A DNA stretch of 64,000 nucleotides from Sphingomonas sp. BK345. Lineage in GTDB: Bacteria; Pseudomonadota; Alphaproteobacteria; Sphingomonadales; Sphingomonadaceae. Shown piece after piece: positions 43,868 to 53,792 of the stretch. The notes below the pieces were generated by a model. It saw only the letters and a list, made by a program, of their open reading frames with translations, searched no databases and was not told the DNA's origin. The stretch lies in the NCBI RefSeq assembly GCF_014193845.1, contig NZ_JACHZX010000001.1, positions 310,001 to 374,000 of the forward strand, given 5' to 3'. Each line of letters starts with the position of its first letter. Positions within the stretch are counted from its first letter, which is position 1. Both the position numbers and the translations under genes were made by a program.

Positions 43868-46800
43868 TCAGAATCTGGTCGTCGCGCCGATGAAGAAGTA
43901 GCGGCCGATCACGTCGTAGTTCTGGGCGTCGTAATTGCCCTCGGTGTCGCCTACCTGCGGCGGCTTGCGGTTGAGCAGGTTGGTGACACCGAGCCGGAAC
44001 TCGGCGCGCTCGCCCGCCTCGAAGCGGGCGTTGAGGTCGAACACGTTGTAGCTGGCGACGCCGCGCGTCGTGCTGGTCGGGTTCACCACCTTCGCCGAGT
44101 TGATCATGCCGTCGATGTAGCGCCAGCGCAGGCCGATGCTCGCCTGCTGCAGCGAGTAGGTCAGCGAGGTGATCGCCTTCCAGCGCGGGTGCGCCAGCCC
44201 CGCGGTGGTCTCCACGCCGACCCCGGTCGAGCCGGCATAATCGTAGGTCGGCGCGCCGGGCAGCGCCTGGATGGTGAACTTGTCGAGATAGCTCACCGCG
44301 CTGTTGAGCGCGATGCTGCCCGAGTCACCCAGGCCGAGCTGGTCGAGCGGGATACGCCAGTCGAACTGCACGTCGACGCCCTGGACGTTGAACGTGCCGA
44401 GGTTGAGCAGCGGCTGGGTCGGGTTGAGCGGCACGCCCGACGCGGTGTTGCGCGTGATCAGCGAGCAATAATAGTTGCTCGGATCGAAGCCGGGATTGTT
44501 GCCGCCCGAGTTGAAGCAGAATTGGAACGCCTGCGAGATCGACAGCGGCCCCACCGCGTCCTTGATCTTGATCTTGTAGAAGTCGACCGACAGCGACAGG
44601 TTGCTGAACGCACCCGAGAAAGGCGACTGGAGCACCGCGCCGGCGGAATAGGTGTCCGCGGTCTCCTCCTCCAGGTCGGGGTTGCCGCCGGTCAGCGCGA
44701 ACACCTGCGCGGTGCCGAGCTGATAGGTGTCGATGATCGACGTCGGCACGCCCTGCGCGAGGCACAGCGACCGCACCGCTGCGGCATCGCTGCCGCGCCG
44801 GTAGGACGAGCGGGTGTCACACGGGTCGCCGTTGGTGGTGCTGGCGGTGGCGGTGCCGATCCCGACCGAGCCGGTCGACACCGGCGCGAACAGCTCGCCC
44901 ACGCTGGGCGCGCGGATCGCGCGGTTGTAGCCGCCGCGCAGCCGCAGCGGCTCGAACACCTTCCACGTCACGTCCGCCTTGTAGGCGTGGACCCCGCCGA
45001 CCGAGCTGTAGTTGGAGTAGCGATAGCCGAGGTCGAGCTCGAGCTCGCGGATCAGCGGTAGGTCGTGCAGCAGCGGCACCAGCAGCTCGGCATAGGCCTC
45101 GCCGGTCTCCACCGTCCCGCTCGCGGGGCGCAGCACGCTGTAGCCGAGGATGTCGCTGGTGCCGTCGGGCTGCGCCAGCGCAGAGTCGGGCAGGAAGCCG
45201 TAGCCGTTGTAACGATAGTCGGCGCCGACCGCGAGCCGCACGTCGCCGGCGGGCAGCGTGAACAGGCTGCCCTGCATGTTGCCCTCGACCGTGCGCTGGC
45301 GCAGCGAGTTGGTGTTGAGCGTGCGGCGCGAGATATAGTCGACGCAGGCTTGCGACGGGATCTGGTTGCCGAACGGGTTGAACCCGCCCTCGCACAGCTC
45401 GATGCCGCCGGTCGGCGAGGTGAGCAGGCGGTTGAGCGCGCTCGCGCTGGCGCCGCCGGTCTGCTCGTTCTGGAACTTGGCCTCGCTGGTCGAGCCGTAG
45501 ACGTCCCAGGTCCAGTTGCCCACGCCCAGCTTGCCCGACAGGCCGGCGGTGACCTGCCACACGTCGTAGGAATAGCTCTGGTAGCGCGGGCCGAGCACAC
45601 TGAGCGCCTTGTAGAAGGTGAACGGCGCATTAGGGTTGGCGCGCGACGCCAGGATCGAGGCGAAGGCGGGCGTAATGAACGGGTTCGTCACCGGCACGCT
45701 GAGCCCGTACACGTTCGAGGCCAATGTCGGGTTGCTGATGCCCAGCGACGTATAGGTGGTGTAGGTCGCCTGGACGAAGGCGCGGACGCTGTCGCTCAGC
45801 GCATAGTCCACCTTGCCGAAGATCGACCAACGATCGAGATCGGGCTGGAGCGTGCCGCCGTTGTAGCCGAAGTTGATCTGCTGCGCGCCCGGGCCGCTGT
45901 CGACGATATAGGCCTCATCGGTCTGCGGGTCGCGGAAGTTGTAGACCGGCACGCCCTGGGTCGAGAACAACGAGCCGTCGGTGTTGAATCCGATCTGCCC
46001 GTTGTAGCGCGCGTTGCTGCTGGTCAGCGCGGGCGTGCCATAGCCGCCGAACACGGCGTTGACCGCGGCCAGCGTCGGCGTGTTGGCGCCGAACACGGTA
46101 TTGCCCTGCGGGATCGTCGCCAGTCCCGGCGTCGACTGGCGGAAGACGTAATAGTCGCGCTTCGACTGGATCGCCGCCTTGCGCTTGGTGTAGTCGACCG
46201 ACAGCACCGCCGAGCCGCGGTCGTCGGCGAACTTGGAGCCGAGCGTACCGGTCAGGCGATAGGTGTTGCCGTCGCCATAATCGCTCACCCCGGTCTGGCC
46301 GCTCAGCTCCAGCCCCTTGAAGTTGCGGCGCAGGCGGAAGTTGACGACGCCAGCGGTCGCGTCGGAGCCATAGGTGGTCGAGGCGCCGCCCGTGATCACC
46401 TCGATGTTCTCGATCAGCGCCTCTGGAATGATGTTGAGGTCGACCGAACCGTCGGGGTTGGACGGCTGGATGCGGCGCCCGTCGAGCAGCAGCAGCGTGC
46501 GCTTCGAGCCGAGCCCGCGCAGCGACGCATAGGCCTGGCCGCCGTTGAGCCCGGTCGAGGTGCTGCCGCCGTTGCCCTGCCCAAACGCGCCGCTGAACTG
46601 CGGCATCTGCGTCAGGGCGCTCTCCACCGTGACGCGGCCGCTGTTCTCGATCGTGTCGGTGGAGAGCGAGACGATCGGCGAATTGGCGACATAGTCGGGG
46701 CGCGCGATACGCGAGCCGGTGACGATCACCTCGTCGGACGGCGGCGGGGGCTCGGTCGGGTCCTGCGCCGCGGCGATCGCCTCGGCCGCCGCGGCAGGCG

Positions 46801-46909
46801 GGTTCTCCGCGGTCGGCACCGCGACCTGGGCGCTCGCCGCGGCGGCGACCAGCGCCCAGGGGTACACGCCGCTGGCCAGGAGAGTGCGGCGGAGATGGCG
46901 CTGTGTCAT
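43868..46909 (-). CDS. TonB-dependent receptor, large
   Basis: A 1013-residue outer-membrane receptor. The signal/Ala-rich leader precedes SDEVIVTGSRIARPDYVANSP (TonB-box/plug start), then SLRGLGSKRTLLLLDGRRI and VITGGASTTYGSDATAGVVNF, and a long barrel with terminal FFIGATTRF. The GSRI-plug type in sphingomonads is often found with peptidases. AGGGAAAGA precedes ATG 46909; a longer in-frame start at 46954 is less well supported. Seventeen bases separate its stop from the M20 gene, so they are probably one operon. The inferred ligand is peptide or peptide-like. Confidence 0.9.
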   Translation of the reverse strand: MTQRHLRRTLLASGVYPWALVAAAASAQVAVPTAENPPAAAAEAIAAAQDPTEPPPPSDEVIVTGSRIARPDYVANSPIVSLSTDTIENSGRVTVESALTQMPQFSGAFGQGNGGSTSTGLNGGQAYASLRGLGSKRTLLLLDGRRIQPSNPDGSVDLNIIPEALIENIEVITGGASTTYGSDATAGVVNFRLRRNFKGLELSGQTGVSDYGDGNTYRLTGTLGSKFADDRGSAVLSVDYTKRKAAIQSKRDYYVFRQSTPGLATIPQGNTVFGANTPTLAAVNAVFGGYGTPALTSSNARYNGQIGFNTDGSLFSTQGVPVYNFRDPQTDEAYIVDSGPGAQQINFGYNGGTLQPDLDRWSIFGKVDYALSDSVRAFVQATYTTYTSLGISNPTLASNVYGLSVPVTNPFITPAFASILASRANPNAPFTFYKALSVLGPRYQSYSYDVWQVTAGLSGKLGVGNWTWDVYGSTSEAKFQNEQTGGASASALNRLLTSPTGGIELCEGGFNPFGNQIPSQACVDYISRRTLNTNSLRQRTVEGNMQGSLFTLPAGDVRLAVGADYRYNGYGFLPDSALAQPDGTSDILGYSVLRPASGTVETGEAYAELLVPLLHDLPLIRELELDLGYRYSNYSSVGGVHAYKADVTWKVFEPLRLRGGYNRAIRAPSVGELFAPVSTGSVGIGTATASTTNGDPCDTRSSYRRGSDAAAVRSLCLAQGVPTSIIDTYQLGTAQVFALTGGNPDLEEETADTYSAGAVLQSPFSGAFSNLSLSVDFYKIKIKDAVGPLSISQAFQFCFNSGGNNPGFDPSNYYCSLITRNTASGVPLNPTQPLLNLGTFNVQGVDVQFDWRIPLDQLGLGDSGSIALNSAVSYLDKFTIQALPGAPTYDYAGSTGVGVETTAGLAHPRWKAITSLTYSLQQASIGLRWRYIDGMINSAKVVNPTSTTRGVASYNVFDLNARFEAGERAEFRLGVTNLLNRKPPQVGDTEGNYDAQNYDVIGRYFFIGATTRF

Positions 46910-47048
46910 GCTCTGTCTTTCCCTGATGCGCGCCGCCTCGTTGAGCGGCTTCATCGGGAAAGACGCAGCGTTGTTTCCCTACCTCACGCTGCGACGCAAA
47001 AAAGTTCCTCGTCTATCGTTTACGGACGCAATCAAACTGCGGAGCGCC

Positions 47049-49835
47049 TCAACGGCTCGCCGCGATGGCGGGGCCGTAGAGGATGCCGTTGAACAGCAGC
47101 TTGAAGGTGGCATAGGGCTGCGCGCGCTGGGTCACCTCCGGACCCATCGCGAACAGCTTGCCGCGCCCGAGGTCGACATCGGCGACCGCCACGGTGCCGC
47201 GCAGCCGCTCCTGCCCCACCGCCCAGCCGCTGCGCAGCGGCCGCGCCGCATCGAACCAGGCGACCCGGGTAGCGCCCGCCGCCGGGACGAAGGGCTGGCT
47301 CTCGTCGAAGAACATGTCGACCTGCGGCGTCATGCCATAAGCGAGCGGCTGGCGCGGATCGACGCTGGCGCGCACCAAGGCGCCGGGAATGTAGAAGTCC
47401 TTCTTGTCGAGCGCCGCGGTGCTGCCGTCCGGCTTGCGGGTGACCAGCGCCGGCTGGATCGCAGGGCTCAGCATCGTCGCCAGCGCGTTGGCGCTGCCGA
47501 CGGTGATGACGGTGCCGCCCGCGCGCGCGAAGGCGGCGACGGCAGGCAGCGTCTTCGCGCGCGAGACCTCGCCGAGCCAGCCGCGGTAGGCCTCGGGGAT
47601 CGCCTCGGGCTTGGGCAGATCGAAGCGATAGCCACCGGGATAGGCGCCGCCGCGCAATACCGGAACGGTGCCGTCGGCGAACAGCAGCACGTCGAAGCGC
47701 TGCTTCAGGTCGCCGGCGTCGAGCTGGCCCGGGTACACCACCTCGAACGGGAACTCATATTGCTCGAGCAGCCAGCGAGTCCAACCCGCCGGCATGATCC
47801 CGCCGTAGCGATCGACCAGCCCGACGCGCACCGGCCGAAGCTGCACGCCTGTGCCCGCCGGTGCCTTGCCGATGGCATAGGCGTCGACACCCAGCGGCGC
47901 GGCCGCGGTGATGATCGCGCGCGCCTGCGGCGAGGCCGGGACGAACAGCGCGCCCGCGGCCAGCGTCCGGCCGGCGACGCGCTGCTCGCCGGCGAGCCAG
48001 CGCACCGCCACCCCCGCCTTGAGCAGGCGGTTGGTCAGGATGAAGCCGTTGTTGCTCTCATGCCCGATCAGCCAGCCGGCCGCGCCGCTGCCGATCACGC
48101 GGCCGGGCGGCGGCGCGAGCTGCTCCGCGGTGACGCGCGTGAGCGCGCCGGGCACCCCGTCCAGCACGCGGTCGAAGCCGACCCCCATCTGATAGGCCAG
48201 GGTATAGCCGGTAATGTCGTACGGCGCCTTGGGCGGCCCGCCGGGATATTCCGCATCGTGCGGATGGTCCTGCGGCTCGAACATGTCGAGCACGTGCGGC
48301 CGGTACGCCTGCGCGGTGCGCACCACATAGGCGCCGGCGGGGTAGCTTTTGCCCCCCGCGGTGAAGGGCTGCGCCGCGCGCTCGACGTCGACGCCGTTCT
48401 TCAGCAGCGTGTTGAGGAAGGTGATGGTGGTCGGCAGGTCGCGCTGCTGCTCGGGCACCAGCACATAGGCGCGCGGGTCGCGCGCGGCGGGGTCGTGCAG
48501 CACGCTGCCGTACAGCGGCGCGGCGACCATCCCCTCGCGCGCGCGGCTGTTGAAGCCGACATAGCCTTCGTCCGCCTTGGCTGTCTTGCCCGCCTCCTTG
48601 AGCGCGTCGACGCGCTTGGGCGTGATCGTCCAGCTGTCGCGCTCGCCGCGGCGGATCGCCGCGTCGCCCATGCGCCAGATGTTGATCAGCAGCCGCTCGC
48701 GATTGCGCGCGGCATAGTCGATCACCGCGCGGTCGAGCGACCATTGATATTCGAGGCTGTCGCGCAGGTGCCAGTCCTGCGGCGCGATCGGCAGCGCCTC
48801 GTCGTTGCGCGCCAGCTGCGTGTCGGCGAGCAGCGGGATCTTCTCCGGCGTCGGCCCGCCGATGATCTCGGTGAGCAACCCGATCGAGTTGTGGAAATAG
48901 GCGATCGAGCGGACCATGCCGTTGTGCCAGGTGGAATAAGGCGCGGCCGAGCGCGCGCCCGAGCCGCCCTTGTTCTCGGCCACCAGCCGGCTGTGCATCG
49001 CGGCGCCGACCTCCTGCAGCTCGTTCATCACGAGCGGCGCGTAATTGTAGTTGAACGGGTCGCGGAACGGCGGGACGAAGACGACCATTCCCGCCGGGCC
49101 GGTCTGGTGCTGGTTGAAGATGATCTGCGGGAACCACTCGCGGAAGAAGACACGGTTGAGCGCGGTCGTCTCGGGCATCTGCGACATGAAGCTGTCGCGG
49201 TTGTTATCGTGGCCGACATACTTCTGGTACAGCCGCGGGATGGTGCGGAACTCGCGTTGCTTGGGGTCCTTGTTGCGCATGTACCAGTCGGAGACGAGCT
49301 GGAGCCCGTCTGGATTGTCTTGGCCGAACAGTACGATCGTGTCGTCGAGCGTGCGGCGCGTCTCGGCATCCTCGCCGCTCAGCAGGCGATAGAGCACGTG
49401 GATCTGGCTCTGTGTCGTCACCGTCTCGGTGGCGTGGAGCCCGGCATCGATCCAGACGATGGCGCGCCCCTCCTGTGCCAGCGCGGCGGCCTGCTGCTCG
49501 CTCACCCCCTCGGCCTTGGCGAGGCGGCGCGCAATCTCCTTGTAGCGTTCGAGCTTGGCGAGGTTCTGCGGCGAGGACACCACCGCCACCCACATCGTCC
49601 GTCCCTCCGCGGAGCGGCCAATATCGATCAGCTTCATGCGGTCGGAGCGCGCCGCCAGTGCCTTTAGGTAGCGTTCATACGCATCATAGTCCGCGAGATA
49701 ATAGTCGCTGCCCGGCTCGGTCGGGAACGCCTCGGCAGGGGATGGTAGCGAGCCCACTTTGGGGGAGATCGGCTCGGCCCACGCGCTCGCGGTAGCGATC
49801 AACGCGGCGACGCCGCACAGCATGGCCGATCTCAT
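47049..49835 (-). CDS. M14-family zinc carboxypeptidase-like protein
   Basis: A 928-residue exported peptidase. It has a signal peptide (AMLCGVAALIATASAWAEP) and an M14 domain with zinc ligands in DAGLHATET (H134, E137) and FNQHQTG (H243). NNRD near residue 211 supplies the usual substrate Asn-Arg. Roughly 600 further residues form domains not individually recognised. AGGGAG six bases before ATG 49835 fixes the start over two upstream ATGs. It likely trims C-terminal residues from peptides outside the inner membrane, upstream of uptake by the neighbouring receptor. Confidence 0.88.
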   Translation of the reverse strand: MRSAMLCGVAALIATASAWAEPISPKVGSLPSPAEAFPTEPGSDYYLADYDAYERYLKALAARSDRMKLIDIGRSAEGRTMWVAVVSSPQNLAKLERYKEIARRLAKAEGVSEQQAAALAQEGRAIVWIDAGLHATETVTTQSQIHVLYRLLSGEDAETRRTLDDTIVLFGQDNPDGLQLVSDWYMRNKDPKQREFRTIPRLYQKYVGHDNNRDSFMSQMPETTALNRVFFREWFPQIIFNQHQTGPAGMVVFVPPFRDPFNYNYAPLVMNELQEVGAAMHSRLVAENKGGSGARSAAPYSTWHNGMVRSIAYFHNSIGLLTEIIGGPTPEKIPLLADTQLARNDEALPIAPQDWHLRDSLEYQWSLDRAVIDYAARNRERLLINIWRMGDAAIRRGERDSWTITPKRVDALKEAGKTAKADEGYVGFNSRAREGMVAAPLYGSVLHDPAARDPRAYVLVPEQQRDLPTTITFLNTLLKNGVDVERAAQPFTAGGKSYPAGAYVVRTAQAYRPHVLDMFEPQDHPHDAEYPGGPPKAPYDITGYTLAYQMGVGFDRVLDGVPGALTRVTAEQLAPPPGRVIGSGAAGWLIGHESNNGFILTNRLLKAGVAVRWLAGEQRVAGRTLAAGALFVPASPQARAIITAAAPLGVDAYAIGKAPAGTGVQLRPVRVGLVDRYGGIMPAGWTRWLLEQYEFPFEVVYPGQLDAGDLKQRFDVLLFADGTVPVLRGGAYPGGYRFDLPKPEAIPEAYRGWLGEVSRAKTLPAVAAFARAGGTVITVGSANALATMLSPAIQPALVTRKPDGSTAALDKKDFYIPGALVRASVDPRQPLAYGMTPQVDMFFDESQPFVPAAGATRVAWFDAARPLRSGWAVGQERLRGTVAVADVDLGRGKLFAMGPEVTQRAQPYATFKLLFNGILYGPAIAASR

Positions 49836-49908
49836 CTCGTTCTCCCTCATTCCATCGCCGGTTCGCATGCCAGACGCACCCGACACCGCGCCCCGCACCC
49901 CGGCGCAG

Positions 49909-49930
49909 AAAAAAACCGCCGCTCACGCGG
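49909..49930 (-). terminator. Weak terminator after TPR-oxygenase gene
   Basis: On the minus strand a short CCGC/GCGG stem overlapping the stop codon is followed by CGG and seven T residues. The stem is short, so strength is uncertain. Confidence 0.4.
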
Positions 49931-51296
49931 GCAACAGATCGAAGGCGACGGTCAGCCGCGGCCGCTCGCCGCCGAACGGCTCGGTGCCGTGCCACAGATA
50001 GGAGGGGAACAGCGCCAGCATGCCGGGCGCGGGGGCGATCTGGCGCGACGGCGCGAGCGGCGGTCGCGTCGGCACGCCGGGCCGGCCGAGCGAGAGCCAA
50101 CCCTCCGGTGCCGGCCGCGCACCGTCCGGCAGCGCGACGTAGAAGGCGGACGAGATCCAGCCGGCGGGATGGACATGATCCATGTGATAGCCGCCCGGGT
50201 TAAGCCGGACCGACCAGGCGCCGGCGAAACGGTAGCGCCCGGTGAGGCGTCGCCGCACCGGGTCGCTACCCGGCCCGAGGCGGTCGAGGTGGGCACGGAT
50301 CGGTGCGTCCAGCGCGGCGAAGAGCGCCCGGATCGCCGGCACGTCGGATCGGGTCAGGTCGAATTGGGTCTGCGACCCGTGACGGAGCGATTGTTCCAGC
50401 GGATGGGTGCGCCACGCGTGCGAGGCGTCGAGCGCGGCGGCGAGCTCGCTCAGGAAAAAAGGCAGGTCGCGCCACCCCGCCGGCGCCGCGATCGTCGCGG
50501 TCGAGACCAGCGCTGGATCATCGCACAGCGCCGCATGCCGCTGATCGCCGGCGAGCCGCCAGGCGGTCGCGAGCAGCGCGATCGCGCCCTGGTCGTCGGG
50601 TGAGGCGGCGACGACCCGCTCCGCCAGTTCGGTTCCCTCCCCCACCCGCCCGGCGTGCAGCAGCGCCTCCACTGCGGCGCGCGCCGCCGCGACGCTGCCC
50701 GGAGCCGTGCGCAATGCCGCTGTGGCGTGACGGAGCTGCTCCTCGGGGCGTCTTCGCCGCGCCGCCAGCGCCGCAGCGGCGAGCAGGAGCGCGATCTCGC
50801 TCGGTGCGCGCCGCAGTGCCTCGGCAAGCACCGTAGCGGCCGCGTCCGCATTTCCGCCCGCCTGGAGCACAGTCGAGCGGACGAGCGCGAGTTCGAGCGA
50901 CGCAGGCGCGCCCGCCAATTCTGCCATCGCATGGCTCAGGTCCGCGGTGCGCATCCAGCGCAATTGCGCCAGATCGCGGTGCGCTGTTGCGTAATCGGTC
51001 CGGGCCGCAATGGCTGCGACATAGCCCTGCTCGGCCGCGTCCAGCGCTCCCACCGCCTGCAACGCCCGAGCGCGAACGAGCTGCGTCTCGGGTGCCTGGC
51101 TCCCCTTTGCCAGAGCACGCTCGCTCGCTCGAAGGGCGCCGACAAAATCCCCCATGTCTCCGAGGAGGGACGCTAGATTGTGCTCGGCGACGGGGCTCTC
51201 TGGCCGAGCGCGAACCGCCTCGCGGCAGCGATGCAATGCGATCTCCAAGTCGCCCGACGCACGAGCCGTGCTCACGGCAGGTGACTTCCCGATCAC
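49923..51296 (-). CDS. TPR protein with 2OG-Fe(II) oxygenase C-terminal domain
   Basis: A 457-residue protein. The N-terminal ~270 residues are TPR-like helix pairs (AEHNLASLLGDMGDFVGAL and similar). The C-terminal domain matches the putative 2OG-Fe(II) oxygenase family found beside TBDRs in sphingomonads: RLNPGGYHMDHVHPAGW, LWHGTEPFGG and RLTVAFD hold the metal and co-substrate contacts. No signal peptide is visible, so it is probably cytosolic. Its target is unknown; hydroxylation of a protein or peptide linked to the neighbouring uptake genes is a guess. Confidence 0.82.
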   Translation of the reverse strand: MIGKSPAVSTARASGDLEIALHRCREAVRARPESPVAEHNLASLLGDMGDFVGALRASERALAKGSQAPETQLVRARALQAVGALDAAEQGYVAAIAARTDYATAHRDLAQLRWMRTADLSHAMAELAGAPASLELALVRSTVLQAGGNADAAATVLAEALRRAPSEIALLLAAAALAARRRRPEEQLRHATAALRTAPGSVAAARAAVEALLHAGRVGEGTELAERVVAASPDDQGAIALLATAWRLAGDQRHAALCDDPALVSTATIAAPAGWRDLPFFLSELAAALDASHAWRTHPLEQSLRHGSQTQFDLTRSDVPAIRALFAALDAPIRAHLDRLGPGSDPVRRRLTGRYRFAGAWSVRLNPGGYHMDHVHPAGWISSAFYVALPDGARPAPEGWLSLGRPGVPTRPPLAPSRQIAPAPGMLALFPSYLWHGTEPFGGERPRLTVAFDLLPA

Positions 51297-51809
51297 AGTG
51301 GCTTTCTCCCAGCGATGTGGCTTTGCTACATTGGCGGAGCATCGCTCTGGTGAACAGACGAAAGGGGAAGAGGTACCGACACATCGCCAATTGTCCCACG
51401 ATGGGAGCTTAGGCGCGGATCGATGACGACGGATCGACTGGTCCCGACATCAGAGTCGATGAGTGATGATTCCCTCCCTTGATGGCGCATGTGCTGCAGG
51501 AGAAGCCGCTACCCCATGCATGATGCCACATCGGCATCGGCGGTCGGCGTCCTAGCCGGCGTCGTGGCGCATCAAACCAGAGGGCTGCTGCAGCGGAGTG
51601 ATGGTCAGCTCCTCGACGCAAGAGCGGTCGTTCAAGGACACCTGCCCGCAGCCCAACCCTGGCCGTCGATCCATCTCAGCGTTCGAGCGGCCTGGGCGTT
51701 CCGCGCAGCTGTCCGGCTGCCTTCATCGCGAGGCTTGCGAACCAGCCGTTGTTGGAGTCGGTGAGCGCGCATCGTGAAGATCGACTGCCACCCTCAGGTC
51801 GCGCACTTA
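51297..51809. other. Intergenic region without a clear gene
   Basis: No supported gene is seen. On the minus strand near 51676-51772 a short open stretch (TDSNNGWFASLAMKAAGQL) is protein-like and ends in TGA, which may be the tail of a lost gene. Codon bias elsewhere is poor in all frames. Confidence 0.4.
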
Positions 51810-52124
51810 CTACTTTCCTAGCGGGATCTTAAGGCGCACCATGCCTCTGTTACTGACAAAGCCACCTACGCCAGCCTGCTCAGCCTCCGCGGCAAGCTTC
51901 GCCCGACCGCCTAGGATCGAGGTCTCAGCTTTAGGCAACGCCGCTAGGTTCTCGTCGTAGCGTTCTGGCAGTGCGCGGAGCCGAAATGCCTCCTGGTCAA
52001 CGGCACGGCCACAAACCACCACCTCACCCGCCGCGGCGCCACTCGCGCAAGGACGCACGGGCGGCTGCCGTTGATCTAGCACAGGACCTACAACAGCCGC
52101 TTGTAGAACAAGCCACACCAGCAT
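51810..52124 (-). CDS. Small secreted sphingomonad protein, 104 aa
   Basis: A signal-like helix (MLVWLVLQAAVVGPV) is followed by CASGAAAGEVVVCGR, in which a Cys pair brackets the 'EVVVCGR' motif typical of a large family of uncharacterised secreted proteins in sphingomonads. The C-terminal part (LPKAETSILGGRAKLAAEAE) looks helical and ends MVRLKIPLGK. ATG 52124 follows GAGGCAGG at good distance. The function of the family is unknown. Confidence 0.65.
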   Translation of the reverse strand: MLVWLVLQAAVVGPVLDQRQPPVRPCASGAAAGEVVVCGRAVDQEAFRLRALPERYDENLAALPKAETSILGGRAKLAAEAEQAGVGGFVSNRGMVRLKIPLGK

Positions 52125-52230
52125 CGCTGTACCTGCCTCACTTAGCGGAGTGACAGCGGAAGCGTAGCACCGCATGTCGCTGCCGACGACCCGCTGTATC
52201 GCGGTGGACGATGCCTCGTCGCGAGACTTC

Positions 52231-52770
52231 CTAATGGGCGTTCGACATGAGTGGCGATACCGTTGCGCCAAGTGCAACCGTGGCAAGGAAGCTCCAGAAA
52301 AGCTTCAGAACTAAGGGATCGGCGCCTGTCCAAATGTGTACCAGCCACCAGACATACAGGGCTGGCCCGATGCACGTCAGTACTGCCATGCCCACGCGGA
52401 TCCGGTCGATGCCGCGCAACCCCTGCTTACCTTGCCACGTAATGATCTCGCCAGGCGCCAAGACAAGGCCGGGTGACTCTGCATGCCCCGTCGCCCAAAG
52501 CAAGTAGGTGCCGCGAAAAACTCTCGCTATCACCACGCCGGCCAAAGGCACCGTAACACTCAGCACACCGATCTGCGCGGGTAGCTTTGGCACGACGGTA
52601 TATGGACCTCCGCGACGCCCAACCTGCACCGTCTCGCCTGGGATTAACAGGACGGCGGCGATCACTGTGGCTAGGAACAGGAAGATCGGAATATGAACCG
52701 CGGTCGCGAGAGCGAGACGATCAGGCCGCGGAGGCAATTGGACGCTCTCTTTCTCTCCCGCCTGGCTCAT
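52231..52770 (-). CDS. Hypothetical inner-membrane protein, 179 aa
   Basis: Four hydrophobic segments are visible: VHIPIFLFLATVIAAVLLIP, IGVLSVTVPLAGVVIARV, VGMAVLTCIGPALYVWWLV and FWSFLATVALGATV. The N-terminus is polar. The pattern suggests a small integral membrane protein with no recognised family. The start is set at ATG 52770 (SQAGEKES), preceded by GGAAGAG, because the upstream in-frame stretch lacks coding character. Confidence 0.6.
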   Translation of the reverse strand: MSQAGEKESVQLPPRPDRLALATAVHIPIFLFLATVIAAVLLIPGETVQVGRRGGPYTVVPKLPAQIGVLSVTVPLAGVVIARVFRGTYLLWATGHAESPGLVLAPGEIITWQGKQGLRGIDRIRVGMAVLTCIGPALYVWWLVHIWTGADPLVLKLFWSFLATVALGATVSPLMSNAH

Positions 52771-53023
52771 CGCTCTTCCATGCGAGAGTTGTTGGGCATC
52801 GGCAAGCGGCTGCAACCGCAACGATGAGCGGGTATCTGCAGGGTAGCCCGCGTTTTCCTCACCCTGTTTCCAATGTCGACCGAATGGCGCATCGTGGCAG
52901 GATAGCAGCCTGTCCGCTCTCGGCCGCCGTTCCGCTGGGACACGCCATCTGACAGGCGGCTGTAGCGAGCCGACGCCCTGCACTGATCATGTTCGCGCAG
53001 GCGCAGAGCTACCGCTGGGGCAT

Positions 53024-53695
53024 CTACCGGGTGAATAGAAAGCCGACGCCAATGAGGAGAACTGTACCTTCAAGGAAGCCGATCAGCACGTTACCGGCGG
53101 CTCGCGCGACGCCGACATCAAGCGCGCCCGCGAACCAGCGTATCCCTACTAGCCAGTAGTTCACGACGGCAACCGCGGCGAGCCAATGGCCGATCACGCG
53201 AGCGGTCGGATGCGGGTCGATGCCGAGACTGGTGCCGACGCTTACGCCTAGCGCGAAGACAGCGGCGGGATAGCATTGTTCGTAGAAGGGCTGCTGGAGC
53301 GAGGCGCGGTCGAGTTTCACGCCTCGGCGCCGCACCAGACGGGCTGCCAAGAAGAGCGGAAAAGCGGCGAACACGATCACGCGGAGCACGAGCGCGCTGG
53401 CGTTGTCGTTGATCAGGTCAGCGAGTCCATGATGGCTCGCGATGATCTTATCGGTTTGTCCCAGTGCCGTGGCGACGGCATGCCCGAGCAGCAATGCCAG
53501 CGCGAGGAAGAGCGGCGGGCTCAGCACGGCGCCGTAGCGTTCGTCGTCCGGCAGAGCAGCCTCGCGTTCGATCTCGCGCATGATGCCGATCGGACGGAAG
53601 ATGGCGCGCCACAGCGTAAGTGGAAAAAAGAGCAGCCAGCTCATGACCTCGAAGAGGAGCTCGTCCAGCGAGTTGAGCCACTTCATGAAGTCCAT
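53024..53695 (-). CDS. Hypothetical polytopic membrane protein, 223 aa
   Basis: Starts MDFMKWLNSLDELLFEVMSW, an amphipathic helix and then membrane segments (LLFFPLTLWRAIFRPI, LSPPLFLALALLLGHAV, VLRVIVFAAFPLFLAARLV, IGHWLAAVAVVNYWLVGI). This 'MKWLNSLDELLYEVMSWL' opening is remembered from uncharacterised alphaproteobacterial permease-like proteins. The function is unknown. The exact start (53695, 53686 or GTG 53704) is not settled. Confidence 0.65.
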   Translation of the reverse strand: MDFMKWLNSLDELLFEVMSWLLFFPLTLWRAIFRPIGIMREIEREAALPDDERYGAVLSPPLFLALALLLGHAVATALGQTDKIIASHHGLADLINDNASALVLRVIVFAAFPLFLAARLVRRRGVKLDRASLQQPFYEQCYPAAVFALGVSVGTSLGIDPHPTARVIGHWLAAVAVVNYWLVGIRWFAGALDVGVARAAGNVLIGFLEGTVLLIGVGFLFTR

Positions 53696-53792
53696 ACCGC
53701 ACACTGTGCGATAGGCCGGCGCGGAGCAATATCTGCTTGCAAATCAGCGCCGAACGCTCGCAGATTGATCGCGATCAAGGGGGAGTAGCGAG

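Noticed and set aside
45065..49667. Very long plus-strand frames (up to 982 codons) opposite the receptor and M14 peptidase
   Set aside because: Antisense products with no motifs; caused by strong codon bias of the minus-strand genes.
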